Below, in pieces: positions 23,471 to 35,095 of a stretch of 64,000 bases of DNA; position 1 is the first letter of the stretch; every line of letters starts with the position of its first letter. Source of the stretch: Taeniopygia guttata (taxonomy: Eukaryota; Chordata; Aves; Passeriformes; Estrildidae); the NCBI RefSeq assembly GCF_048771995.1, contig NC_133030.1, positions 58,312,001 to 58,376,000 of the forward strand, written 5' to 3'. A program made the position numbers and the translations under genes. The notes under the pieces were generated by a model. The model saw only the letters and a program-made list of their open reading frames with translations, was not told the DNA's origin and searched no databases.

Positions 23471-26400
23471 ACTAGAAATGCCCAAGTCTGCTTCTTTTTC
23501 ATCTGGGAAAAAGGATAAAACCAGAACAAGGACAAAAGGACAGATTTTGGTCAGCAAGTTCCTTCTAAGGCACCTTTCAGGGTAATTTCTGTGATGTGAA
23601 GTCAGTGATCCAGTGAATGTGGTCTGTTCTCCAGCAGCTGATGTCCCTGGGGATACTGACTGTGTGCTTGCTCACTGGGTAACATTTTTCCTTCCTTCCT
23701 AAATGCAGTTTTGTGAAATCTCTTGTAATGAACTGGGAATTCCCCTCTACACTACAGATGTCTTCTGTTCTCTGGAGCTTACCCCAGACAAGACAGGAGT
23801 GTTCTGGTAGGGGTTTGTTTGAAGATGAATGATTTCAAAAATCTGGTTTATAAATTGTCTTCTTTTTGTACAGCATAGCTCCTAAATAAGGGTCTCTGTG
23901 GCTGGAATTTGAGGATCCCTGTCCCAGCTAGGCACTGAAACTCAAAAACACCTCAAAGGCATTTAGATCAAAGATATTCAGATCTCTAATTCCCTTTGGT
24001 TCCCATAATAGTCAGGCATCTAAGTAACTGAACTGGAACTACATATCCCAGGTTTAAGAAATAGGAGTTTGAATATTCCATCAGAAAACAAAGTGAATGT
24101 GAGCAGTGCATTTTCATAGCACCTTCTAAGTGTCTCATGTGCATTCCTGAATCCTATTTTGGGTAATATTTTTCCTTCAGAATATCTTTTTTTGGCTAAT
24201 CCAGGTGGAGAAAATAAAACTCAGGATTTAGGTGGCACTGCTTTGATTTTGTTTGGGTCACTGTCTGGGAAACTTAATTTTTATCACTGTGGACCACCCT
24301 TCAGAAGATGTTGCACTGCTGCAACTGAAACTGGGAATGCTCTGGAAACTGCAAATCAAGGCCCTGGGGATGCTACAATCCAGGAGCCACCAAAGGAAGA
24401 CAGTAAAATAAAAGAATAATAAAGACCTTAAGGACAGACATCCAGGCCAGTCAATGACAATCAGCTCAGCTGAGCTCTGTGACTGGTTGCCACTTTAGCC
24501 AGAAGCCTCACTTGCAGTGTTGCCCTTGGAAATATCCCCTTTTGCATTGGCTGAACGGCAGTTCTGCAATATTTTGTGGCCAGCACATCCAGGGCAGGTA
24601 AGAGCTGGTGTTACAGGACCCTTGACTCCAGCCTAGGCCTTTCTTCACTTCCATGCATAAGGGTGATCTCCAGGAATCTGAGTGATTTGATGCTCAAGGA
24701 ATGTTCCCCCACTCCCTCCTCCATGAAAAACAAGATTTGATTACAGCCAAATCAATGTTCTACCCCAAACTTACCCTGCAGCTTAGCTACATTCTTCTGA
24801 AAAGAACATCAAAAGCATGCTATTTTATCCTGTAATTGGCCTAAATGCCCAACTTTATATGTAATTTTTACTAAATGCTTTTAATTCCTCCTGTAATCAT
24901 CTACTACCACTCACACACAGACCTCTGAGAGCCAGTGTTTTCCAAAAGAAGGGCTCTGAGTAAACCTCACCATTCCCTGTCACCTCATCAATGGATGAGG
25001 TCTATGTTCTGCTGAGCAAATACTTCTGCCCATCTGATATTTACAATATCTGAAAAACATTTCCAGTCTGCTCCCTGTGGTGGGAGCACAGAGAGGCCTC
25101 CAGGGCTGGGATTCAGCTGATTTCACTCCTGTAGCTCTTGGTCTAATGAGGTGGTGAGGAATTCACTGCTTTGTCTTTAGGCCACAGGCATTTAGTGATT
25201 CTAAAGCCAGATAGGATTCATAGCATCATTTATTCTGCTTTAAATAGCTTATCTAGTGTCTTCCTACAAGGCATATTTTCTTGTTCTTGAATCACTCTTG
25301 CAGCTGTTTTCCAAATATTTTGTTGAGCAGTTGCTGTGACCAGACAGTGTGGTCTAGCAATGGTTTCATTAATGATCTAGCCAGAGGTAACATGACTTTC
25401 CTATTCCTACTTGTCATCCCCCAATGGCTCATCTAAAGCTCTCATTGGTTGAGGTTATTTATTTATTCTGATTATTTAATGAGTCTTGCAGTGCTTTATT
25501 CCTTTCTTAAGGCTAAAGTCCAGTCATTCTTGGCTTTTGTATTTGCAAGCCTTTTTATTACATTCTTTTTTAACTCTGTGGCTGAGTGGAAAATCTGGAC
25601 ACTGTAACTCAAACACCCACTGAAGGCATCTCACAAAAGGGAAGGGGAAGAGCCACGCTCCTGAAATGATCCCAGAGCATGGAAGTCAACAATAAAGGGT
25701 TTTTAGAAGTCAACATTAAAGGCTTTGGGAAGTCTGGGGTTGTCTATACAGTGACAAGCTTTTTCAACAGAATGTTTCAGGGCAGAGAAATGATATCTAA
25801 ACACTTCTCAATGTTCTCAATCTGCCCACTGCCTCTAGGGACTGTGCTTCACCCTGGGCTCTTATCTCAAAGGGGCACCACCTCCTCACTTCCTTGTGCA
25901 TACAGGTTTGAAGATTCCAGTGTAATCAGTGGGAAAATGCCCAGTCCTGGTGCTGCTGCCTCCCTGGGGAAGGAGCTGGCACCAAATGACAGCTCCATTG
26001 TCCCATTCCCAATAGCATCAGATTCCTGTAAAGAGTGCCATCCTAGAGAAGCATTCACAACTTGTGCTCTGTGGTTTTTTTGGAACCTGAGGGAAAAAAC
26101 AATGCAGCTCTTCACAGGTGGGTGTTTGCCACTCAGAGGCAGCAAACAGAGGAGAAGTACCAGTCCACCAATCATTTCTAATCGAGCAGCTCAAATGGAA
26201 TGTTCTGAGTCTTTCAAAATGCACTGAGACGTCAGACTTCAGCGCTGGCCAGCATACATGACGTGGAACACAAAAGCAGTGGAGGTTGGTTAGGAAAATG
26301 AAACAGAATGAATTTAGTCCAGAAATGGATGAAAGAGAATGCAAATTCCCTAAGCTTTCAGAACAAGCACAACAGTACATATTGAGCCAGCTTCTTCTCA

Positions 26401-28496
26401 GTCTGGGACATTACTTATTTATAGACAGCATGAATGAAGTTGATTTATTGGAATCATCGACCTCATTGTTTGTAAAATCGGCACTGGAGGATTTCCCCTG
26501 TATCCCCATGAATTATTGCTGTGCTAATCAATCCTTGAACAAATTCAGCTCCACTGATAGCAGAGTCCAAGGAATGCTTGGGGTCTCTGCAAGAAAACCA
26601 TGCCCAGTTTCTCCAGTAACACAGTGTGGAGGGAGCTCTTGGGACCTCCAGTTCGCACATGGTGGAAAAGGCAAACATGATTACAGCGCTTGGGGAATTG
26701 AAGAGCAATTGATGTTGTGTCCAAGGGGGTGTTTGTTAGATTCCTTTCTGGCTTAAATGGAGGGCTGAGCACTGCCACAGGCTGGGAGGTGCCTCCTGAG
26801 TGTTTCAGCTCCCTGTTCACCATCAGCTGTCCTCGTGGAAGGAAGTTCTGCTCCTGAGTTAGAAACCAATAATAACTGCCAGATAAATGTAGTAAATTTC
26901 TGGGCAAATAGGCTCTGATGTGTGAATTTCAATGGTAATCTAATTGAAGGTCTTTTTGCTCTTTAATGAAAGTTACAGAAGTAAATCCAACCAAATGAAA
27001 TACAGAGTAACAACTGTAGCATTCAGCAATATAACTAGATAGAACCTGATCAAGTTCTTAAAAAATGTGATTGTTCCTAAACAATGAGGAATGCAGGATA
27101 TTATCTTAATCCTGATGGAGGGGAAATGCCTTTTCTGAGACCATGTGATTGTCTGTGAGATGAATAAAAGAACAAAATTCTGGCTACGACTGTAGTGTAA
27201 ACCTATTACAAAATAAAAAAAAAGGCAACATGTAGATTTTTAAGTATTTTTAGTTCTACTAAATATTTTTGATGTTTCCATCACTCTAGCACAATATTTA
27301 GGAAAATCTATTTTTTGGAGCTGGGTTTATAACTCAAGTCAATAACAACACAGCAAACACAGTAAAGCTCTGAGATTTTTAAAGTGTAACTTATAATTGG
27401 AGTATCTTTATTAGTATTTTAACTAGTTATGCTGACTTCACCTGTAAAAGACCAGACACTACAGCATTGTCTGTTTCTTTTAATACAGATAATGTCAGTC
27501 AGGACTCTTAAATAAAATCTTGAAACCTAACAGTGAAAGATGTATTTGGAGACTCCTAACAGTGATGCTGAAATCATGGAAGCAGAGAAAGAAGTGGGAA
27601 TTTTCCACCAAAGACAAAAAGTGGGAATGAAGGGAGGAAAAATATAGGAATAAAGAAAGTTTTTGACCATTTTCCAGTCTCCTTTCTACTATTCATGTGA
27701 GGCAAAAGTCATTCCCCTTACTCAGCTGAGTGCTGGGAAAAAGAATATCCCCAAAGTTATGTCAGGCATCTGGTTATCAAGGGAACATGAGACTTGGTAA
27801 ATAGCATCAGAATAAATGGGAGATTAGTGGCAAAATGAAACAAATTGCACTGAAATGTATCCAGACAATACACAGGGTGTTTCCTAGAGCATGGGAGGAC
27901 AAGTCTCCCTGTGTGGCTGGGGGGATCAAGGCAGCTCATCTCTACACTTGCACTGTTCAAAGGTCAGGACAGGGGGATATTTTTCCCTGGAAAGGAGAGG
28001 AATGCAGCCTGGGGAGGCAGTGCTGCCTAACAGTGCTGGCTCCTTGCTCTGGGTGTCCTTCTAGAGCCTGTGGTGATCTGCTTTGGTCTGGGTTAGATGG
28101 CAGTGGGAGCAGATAATGCTGATGGAAGGGCTCAGAAAGTCAGCTCTGCAGTGGGTGGGTTGTGGGCTGGATCTTCTAGTGATGGAGTGACTCTGTCCCA
28201 GTGACTTACACTGGCAGAAGGCCCTGTCCATGCTGGCAGAGCACTATGGCACATCCTACCTCCACCAGGTGTGATTCTGGGGGAAAAAATGGCCTTTCTG
28301 CTTACCAGTATCTTCAACAAAAAGTACAGATACCAAAGGCAGAAAGAAAGAAAAAATTTGCCTGATATACAAGATGGGGACGAAAGTGTGCTTTCTATAA
28401 GAACCTGATATTAGGGGAAATATGATTTATAATATAACATAGGAATATCAGCCAGGAAGCAGCCACAGCTTGGCTGCTGTCTGTGCAAAGAGCCTG

Positions 28497-29206
28497 GGAC
28501 TCCTCTTCCTCACCTTTGGTGCCAGGGAAACTGGGCAGACCTGGGTGAGTTTGTGGGCCCCACATTGGGCAGCGCCCTGAGGGCTCCCTTGGCAGGAGAA
28601 ACCCCCCTGAAGCAGTTCTTTGTCAGGAAAAGCAGATGCACAGGACTTTTTTGGTCTTCAGGTTCTTGTTTTATTGTTATCTTATCATGACTTCAGTACA
28701 CTGTCTGCACCCAGACCTTGCATGCTCAAAAACAGCACAGAAAATGGCCAACAAACTCGTGCTGCAAGGTTTTTTTAAGTCTAATCAAAAACTGAACTAC
28801 CCAATTAAGAAGTGACACCTAGATTCTTTCCCTTTCTAACCCAATAACTGACCCCTAAAGACTCTCAATGCAGATTTTTCTACCCAATTACAAGATACCA
28901 CCCAAACACAAGAAGAAGAAGGAAGAAGAAGAAAGGAGAATTGAACTCGAGACAACGCCCTGTATCCTTCATTTTGTACCTATCTACAATACTAAAAATC
29001 CTGAAATCTAAATTTCTCACCCATGTGACAGACTAAACTACTCTGCAGTCTCTACAATCTATTTCACACTTTTGTGGTCTTTGGTTTACTTTGAGGCTTA
29101 GGAAGCCTTCTCCATGAATGAGGGTCAAAGTCAGTGCTTTCCTGGGGGTCAGAGCATCCCAGGGCAGACAGGGGGATGGATATTCCCCTTGCCCTGGGTT
29201 CCCACA
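28497..29206 (-). mobile_element. ERV LTR, related family (about 0.7 kb, left end uncertain)
   Basis: Read on the minus strand it starts TGTGGGAACCCAGGGCAAGG at 29206, closely parallel to the TGTGGGAATCCAGGGC start of the two LTRs at 30.7 and 38.2 kb. It has the same GAA/TTC-rich middle (28911-28943), and an AATAAA lies at plus-strand 28670-28675. The left end is not clear: GCCTG occurs at 28492-28496 and 29207-29211 and may be the target duplication, but the terminal CA is then missing. It could also end near 28552. Orientation is the same as RHOJ. Confidence 0.65.
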
Positions 29207-30691
29207 GCCTGTCCTGAGCTGTGGTACCTAAAGCCAAGATGTTCCTAGTGCCAGGCTGAGGGGTTTTGGGTGCTGTATTTGGGCACAGACCTGCAGGATA
29301 GGTGTGTGTGTGTGTGTTTGTGCGTCCCAGGCACTGCCATGAGCACTCCAAGACCTCTGCAGTCAGAGGCTCTCCCTGGCTCAGCCAGCACAGTGATGCC
29401 TCAGGCATCATTCCAGAGTTAGGGCAGCATAGCTGAAAATAGCATCTGATGACTCTGGGTAGTGTGACTTAAAATAGCATCTGCTCCTCTGAGCTGTGAG
29501 CTGATGGGGCAGGAGCACGTTTGGCACACTGAGCTGAATCCAGCAGGCTCCAGTGTAAGGCTGAGGTCAGTGTGAGAGCTCAGGAGCATCAGGTTTGCCC
29601 AGACTCCAGTGCTTCTGTAGCTGACATTTTACATGCCACCAGTCCTCTTTTGGGCAGGGGAAAGATTAAATGGAATTTTGCAACCCCTTCCCAACACCAG
29701 CCTCTCTGACACTTCGTCTGCATCGTGTTCAAGTCTGACCTTAATGCTGTTTTTTCCCATGTATTTTTCCCCATGAGGCGTTGCTTGAGAGGCTTGAAAA
29801 CAAAATACCTGTTCCTGAGCCTATGGAGGACCAGGACAGAAACTCTGCTTTGCATTTCCCAGAAAAAGAATCAGGCCCATTGTCCTTTGCACCAGGACCA
29901 AGCCTCAGCTGCTATTTGCCCTGCAGCTTGCAGAGATTAGCCAAACATTTGGGCAACAGCTCTAAGCCTCTATGGCTTGAGAACCAGAAATGTTAAACAC
30001 TGTGAACAAAAGTCTTGGAAATATTTAAACTTTCTGATAAGAAAAGCCAAAGTTAGGAATTATTGTTTTTCTCTTGGCTACCACAAAGGTTTTAAATGCT
30101 GCTAATGCTTTCTCTATGCCCTGCTTAGAGGATCTTTCCACTTTCCTGTCCAGTGTGGCAGCACTGCAGACAATGGAGTGATTGTAATGTTGGAAAAGCA
30201 ACAGATGGAGATGGATGAAATGGTCTTAAACCTCAGTGTGTTTTTGTGTGCCTGTGAAAGGTAGAGGTGAGAGCAAACCTGAGCTCTGGATAACCTTATC
30301 CTTTATATCAGCATGGTTGCACTCACATGAAGCAGAGTGTGATATTCCATGATCTCAGGAGGGCAATTTCTAGGGATGATTTGGTGGCCCTTTCAGCACA
30401 GAGCTGGGTCTTGCAGGCTCATCTCAGGAGAGCAAGGGGCTGCAGGCTGGCTGCAGCCCAGGCTGTACAGAGGAGCTGCTGAAGTGTCTGGTTGAGCTGA
30501 AGCCAGAGGATTTTTCATTTGAACAGAAAAAATAAATCCAAGTTCCTCTATAGAGTTGGAGAGGAATTTTCAGCTATAAAATGTGATTTCTACAGAATCC
30601 GAAGTTTCCATGGGAAGCTATCACTTCCAACAGAGGAGTTCAGATGTTTCCACTGGGAGAAATGAGGTGAAATGGTGTGAACTAACTGAGC

Positions 30692-30697
30692 CTCACC
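30692..30697. repeat. Target-site duplication of LTR copy A (left)
   Basis: CTCACC directly abuts the element here and is repeated at 31316-31321 on the other side. Confidence 0.85.
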
Positions 30698-31315
30698 TGT
30701 TGGAATCTGTGGGTATTGATGATTCTGAAATTGTAGAAAGTCTCTGTCTTTCTGCCCCACTGCCAAAGAAGAAGCCATAATTGGTCTGTGCTGGTTTCAA
30801 GGTTGTTTATTCTGTTTATCTCTAACATGTTCTGCTGCCCTGCCGCAGCTCTGTCCTGCAGGGCAGCGTGTGGGGCTCTGCCCTCAGTGGGATGGTACAA
30901 ACATTAAATACACAAACTACCTGTGCTGGATTTACAATAATGTGCCAATATCTGTCACCTACGTTGAACAGTGTGTCCCCAGCCTAAACCAACAGAAAAA
31001 TGCCAACACCACAGTGAAACATGGAGGGCATGAAGAAGGAGAAAAAGGACAAGACACACCCAATTTCCTCCATCTTGTCCCCTCTGAACCCCTAATCTAG
31101 AATCCTAAAATTTTACTTTTGCACCCATGCCACACTTAATTATTACTTATATCAAACACTCAGAGCTTGTAATTCATCCTGTAAGATTGAAAACTCTTTT
31201 CCATGGACAGAGATCACAGACAGTGTCTCTGGGGGCTCTGTACAGGGGGGTTCCTGACCCCTGCCAGGGTCCCAGACCCTCCAGGGCAGCCAGAGGGGAG
31301 CTCTGGATTCCCACA
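30698..31315 (-). mobile_element. Solo ERV LTR, copy A (618 bp, sense to RHOJ)
   Basis: On the minus strand the element runs from TGTGGGAATCC to GATTCCAACA, giving the canonical TG...CA ends. It is flanked by a perfect 6-bp duplication, CTCACC at 30692-30697 and 31316-31321, as expected for an ERVK-type (class II) avian insertion. No internal retroviral sequence adjoins it, so it is a solo LTR left by recombination. It keeps an AATAAA (plus-strand TTTATT at 30806-30811) in the same direction as RHOJ transcription. It is about 96% identical by eye to the LTR at 38245-38861 in the opposite orientation. Confidence 0.88.
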
Positions 31316-31321
31316 CTCACC
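31316..31321. repeat. Target-site duplication of LTR copy A (right)
   Basis: CTCACC, the partner of the copy at 30692-30697. Confidence 0.85.
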
Positions 31322-31715
31322 TGAACTGCTCCCTCTGTTCCCTCTTAAGAAGACCCGAGCCAGTCTGAGCAAAGCTGTTTCCCTGACAGTGACAGTGACT
31401 CCTGCACCTGAGGCAGTGACCCTGGATGGGGACACAGCCCTGGGGTTCCAGGGGGTCACCACAGGCACTGGGACAGCTGGTGGCTTTCTGGGACACCAGA
31501 GCTGCAGCCTGGACTGAGAGCAAAAACAAATAACCAGATCTGGTCCTCCAGCTGCCGTGGAGTGCTCTGCACAAAGGTGAAAACGAGCTTTAGCACAGAG
31601 TCCAGATTTTTCAGGCTGTTGGAAATGCACGAAACTGCTGGAATGGATAAGCACAACCCTCACCTTAATTTAAAAGTTTTGAAGTGAAACGGTTGAGTAT
31701 TTTTCAGCAGATCCA

Positions 31716-31752
31716 TTTTTTTTTTTGTTGTTGTTGTTGTTGTTGTTTTTTT
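31716..31752. repeat. Poly(T)/(TTG)n microsatellite
   Basis: A T run passes into about eight TTG units and back to T. Confidence 0.9.
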
Positions 31753-33178
31753 GCAGGAAGTTTGTTCTCAGGAAAATGTTATAATTTTAAACCTGTCATC
31801 GACATGTATGATGAAAATGAATTCTGAAATGTGTAGCTTTTCCAAGTGACAGGAATTAGTGATGGGTTTCTGCTCTAACCAAAGCTCTTTAAACTTCTCA
31901 TGTTAGGATTAAATAACTTAACTGTTCAGTTAATCATTCCATGCTTGAATACAATTTCTGAATCAAATGTTCTATTTCAGTGGCATTTCCACAAATTTCT
32001 TGTACTGCCTGATAGCTATAACTCCATTTAGAGTGTATTTACTCTTGAAAAGATTTATTAGCTTTAATTCACCTTCTCTGCTGCCTTGTGAACATCAGAG
32101 GTAGCTCTGCTGAGCTCAGAGGAGTTCCTTTTGGTTGGGAGAAACATCAATCATGTAGCTGCAAAACAAGTGAACTAATTTTGAAACAAGCAGTGTACAT
32201 TTTCATGTAAATTGCTGTTAAAATGTTATGCATGCAATGGTCACTAGGTGCAGAAAGCAGAAACTTATGAGGAAATTATTTTTATAACATTTAATTTTTT
32301 GCCTTAGGTAAAAAAGGAACACAGTCAGAAAAAATACAGGAGAGAAGCAAATAGCTCAATTAAAAATAAAAATATTAGCCTATATGAAATTTGGCATCTC
32401 TCCAAAGTTCTTTTACTGGGCATAAATATTATTTATTTTATACCTAGTCTTATTTAAAGCTGTATTTGCTTAAGGGCTGACTGAAATTCACAGCTCTTAA
32501 GCATTCTGAGAGAGTCTTAAACATCATGCTTGGTAATTTTTCTATTTCTCACTGCTCTCCTGAGAGCCCAACAGTTCATTGCCTCTTGTTTTCTGGAGCT
32601 TTAATCTGTATTAGAAAACGTTGACACACTTCTTCAGCTACATGAAAGTGCCACTAATGGGGATCCCATCTGACTTCAGAGGAAAGGGACTTTGAAGAAA
32701 AATCACAGAAAATTGCAAGTAAAGGAGAAATGTAGACTCAAGGTAGAAAATCCACAGCTACTTCCCCAAATTGATTACCAAGTATGATGTGAATTCTGCC
32801 TTTGATTTAAGTTGCTGCTTAGCACAGTGAATGGATTTTAAGCAGTGTATTTTACACAATGAGATACATGAAAAGTCTTGTTTTGAAGAGCAGCATTGTT
32901 CTCCGTTTCTATTTTTGCGGTGGCAACACCTCGGATTATGACTCCATTGTATTAGGCTGGTGCAAACAGGCTGAGAGGGGCCCTGCAGAGCAAACACCAA
33001 CAATGAAGGTGGAGAAAGGAAATTTCCTGTTCCACAGTGAGGGAAACAAGGTGCACAGAGCTCCTCGGGGCTGTGCCGGGCAGCTGGGGAGCAAAACCCT
33101 GAGCCTCAGTGTGTGGCTTCATGTCAGCACAGAGATTGGGTTTGGCCATCCTTAAAGGCAGCACATGCTGCTGGGTGA

Positions 33179-33735
33179 TCACAGAATCACAGAACAATGG
33201 GCTTGGAAAAGACCTCTGGGATCAGCGAGTCCAACCTATGACCGAACTGTGCCGTGTTAACCCGGCCATGGCACTGAGCGCCCCACCCAGCCTGTCCTCA
33301 CACACCTCCAGGGGTGGTGATCCCAGCTCCTCCTTGGCCAGCCCATTTCAGTGGCTGATCACTCTTTCTGTGAAGAAATTCCTTCTGATGTCCAACATAA
33401 ACCTCCCTTGTTTGAGACCTTATTCTCTTGTCCTGTCGCTGGCTGTCTGGGAGAAGAACCCGACCCTCATTTAGCTACAGCCTCCTGTCAGGGAGGTGCA
33501 AAGCAATAAATTCTCCCCTGAGCCTCCTCTTCTCCTGGCTGAACACCCCCAGATCCCTCAGCTGCTTCTCACAGGATTTGTCCTCCAGACCCTTCACCAG
33601 CTTCATTGCCCTTCTTTGAACCTGCTCCAGCCCCTCAATGTCCTTCCCGAACTGAGGGGCCCAGAGCTGGACACAGGACAGGAGGTGAGGCCTCAGAGCC
33701 TGACCTGCTCATCCCTGCAGGATGCTCCCAGGCCA
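33179..33735 (-). mobile_element. CR1 LINE, 5'-truncated 3' end (about 560 bp)
   Basis: The left end is CACAGAATCACAGAACAATGG, the reverse complement of the CR1 3' terminus. It is followed by the long CR1 tail in reverse (GACCTCTGGGATCAGCGAGT ... TTTGAACCTGCTCCAGCCCC ... GAGCTGGACACAGGACAGGA). This is the longest and best preserved CR1 piece in the window. It is non-coding here because only the end of ORF2 and the 3' UTR remain. Confidence 0.88.
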
Positions 33736-33840
33736 CAGAATCACAGAATGACAGAATCATAGAATCATCAGGGCTGGAAAAGATCTCCAAGATCATCCAG
33801 TCCACCCTTTTGTCCATCCCATCTCACACCAAACTGTATG
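33736..33840 (-). mobile_element. Second CR1 3' end abutting the first
   Basis: A fresh CR1 terminus (CACAGAATCACAGAATGACAG) starts immediately after the previous CR1. It continues GGCTGGAAAAGATCTCCAAG and ATCATCCAGTCCACCC. It indicates two separate insertions or a nested pair. Confidence 0.8.
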
Positions 33841-33847
33841 TCAGGTT

Positions 33848-33853
33848 CCATGT
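33848..33853. repeat. Target-site duplication of 390-bp LTR (left)
   Basis: CCATGT, repeated at 34244-34249. Confidence 0.8.
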
Positions 33854-34243
33854 TGTGGCAAGCACATTTCTCTCCCTCTCAGGATTTTCATGGGGGTGCA
33901 CAGAGAGAAATGAAAGAGAAAACAATTTCTATTTCTGCTCCTTGTTTTCCCTATGTGGAATGTGTTTGGAGAATTGTTTATCTGGAGTGATTGCTTGATT
34001 GGATTCTGGTAAGGATTGTTTGAACCCAATGGCCAATCCAACCCACCTGGGGCTGGACTCTCAAGAGAGGGTCACGAGTTGTGTTAGAGTTAGTCAGAGA
34101 AAGTAGTATGTAGTTTTAGTATCCTCCTTTTTTATAGTATATTGATGTATTTTAGCACAGTTATAATAAATAAATAATTCAGCCTTCTGAATTGAGTCAG
34201 AAATCGTCATTTCTTCCCATTGGGTTTGCCTGCATTTACAATA
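33854..34243 (+). mobile_element. Solo ERV LTR of a second family (390 bp)
   Basis: The element begins TGTGGCAAGCACATTTCTC and ends TTACAATA. It is flanked by CCATGT at 33848-33853 and 34244-34249. It carries a TATA-like ATAGTATATTG stretch near 34135 and AATAAATAAA at 34165-34174, followed by CAGCCTTCTGAATTGAGTCAG, which is the layout of U3-R-U5. The sequence resembles LTRs I know to be abundant in passerine genomes; the exact family name needs a repeat library. It is antisense to RHOJ and sits directly after a CR1 end. Confidence 0.85.
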
Positions 34244-34249
34244 CCATGT
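34244..34249. repeat. Target-site duplication of 390-bp LTR (right)
   Basis: CCATGT, the partner of 33848-33853. Confidence 0.8.
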
Positions 34250-34957
34250 CTACTTGTTTCTTGAACACTTTTCTCTGGCAGGTGTGTGGAGCAGCAGAGA
34301 ACAGAGTGCACTGTGTGCTTTTGGAAAGTTAAAATCCCTGCAATATTTTATTTGAGCTGTTTTCCCTGACAACATGATTAGAGTGCTGAAGTATTGCTGC
34401 TGCTGGAAATTGATGTTGAGCATCAGCAAGGCACAGGTTCCTCTCAGCCACAGCTGCCTGGCAGGGCTTGTTTCTCTGTAGTCACTGGGATGTTGCTGAG
34501 TTTTTAGGCATTCTGCAATTTTCTATTGATTTGTAATGAAACATGCTGATGCTTGTATAAAAATGCACCTCGGGGTCTTGTGCTGATTTTGTCCAGAGCT
34601 GAACTCATCAGATCGCATTTTTTTCCCAGTTCCTGCCATGCCAGAGCAATGTGTCTGACATGTGCACAGAAATCAATTCAGAAAGTACATCCTCGAAGAA
34701 ATCAGGCTGCCAGATTAAGTGAAACAGATACTAACTCAGACAGCTCTGGGCCCAGCTGAAGTGTACTTCTCTGCATAGACAAAAGCCAAGTTGTTTGCTT
34801 TGTTTTCTTTATTTAAAAGGGTTTTGATCATTTTTGAGCATTCTCATACCAACAGCTTTAGAAAAGACTGGGAAACTTTCAACTCTCTGCTTGGTGTCCC
34901 AAAACTGGAGTGAACAAAATAATCTGAAGCATTTTAAACCAAGCCCTTCAGATGACC

Positions 34958-35095
34958 CATTGCTGGAAGTGTTCAAGGTCAGGCTGGATGGGGCTTTAAG
35001 AAACTTAGTCTAATGGAAATTGTCTCTGTGGCAGGGCTGTCAGAACTAGATGATCTTTAAAGTAATTCCAACCCAAATAATTCTACGATTCTTGG
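34958..35095 (+). mobile_element. CR1 3' end, sense
   Basis: TGGAAGTGTTCAAGGTCAGG CTGGATGGGGCTTTAAGAAA ends in TTCCAACCCAAATAATTCTA CGATTCTTGG, the CR1 terminus. Confidence 0.85.

Larger units (their letters stand above)
18550..28491. other. Intron 1 segment, little recognisable
   Basis: Apart from the CR1 fragment at 23281, the 22-bp duplication, the (TTTG)n run and the pyrimidine tract, I see nothing. No open frame has a domain, and no CpG-rich promoter-like block is present. Confidence 0.7.

Noticed and set aside
25260..25600. Possible ancient LINE fragment
   Set aside because: Some phrases looked LINE-like in antisense, but no stretch could be matched with confidence.
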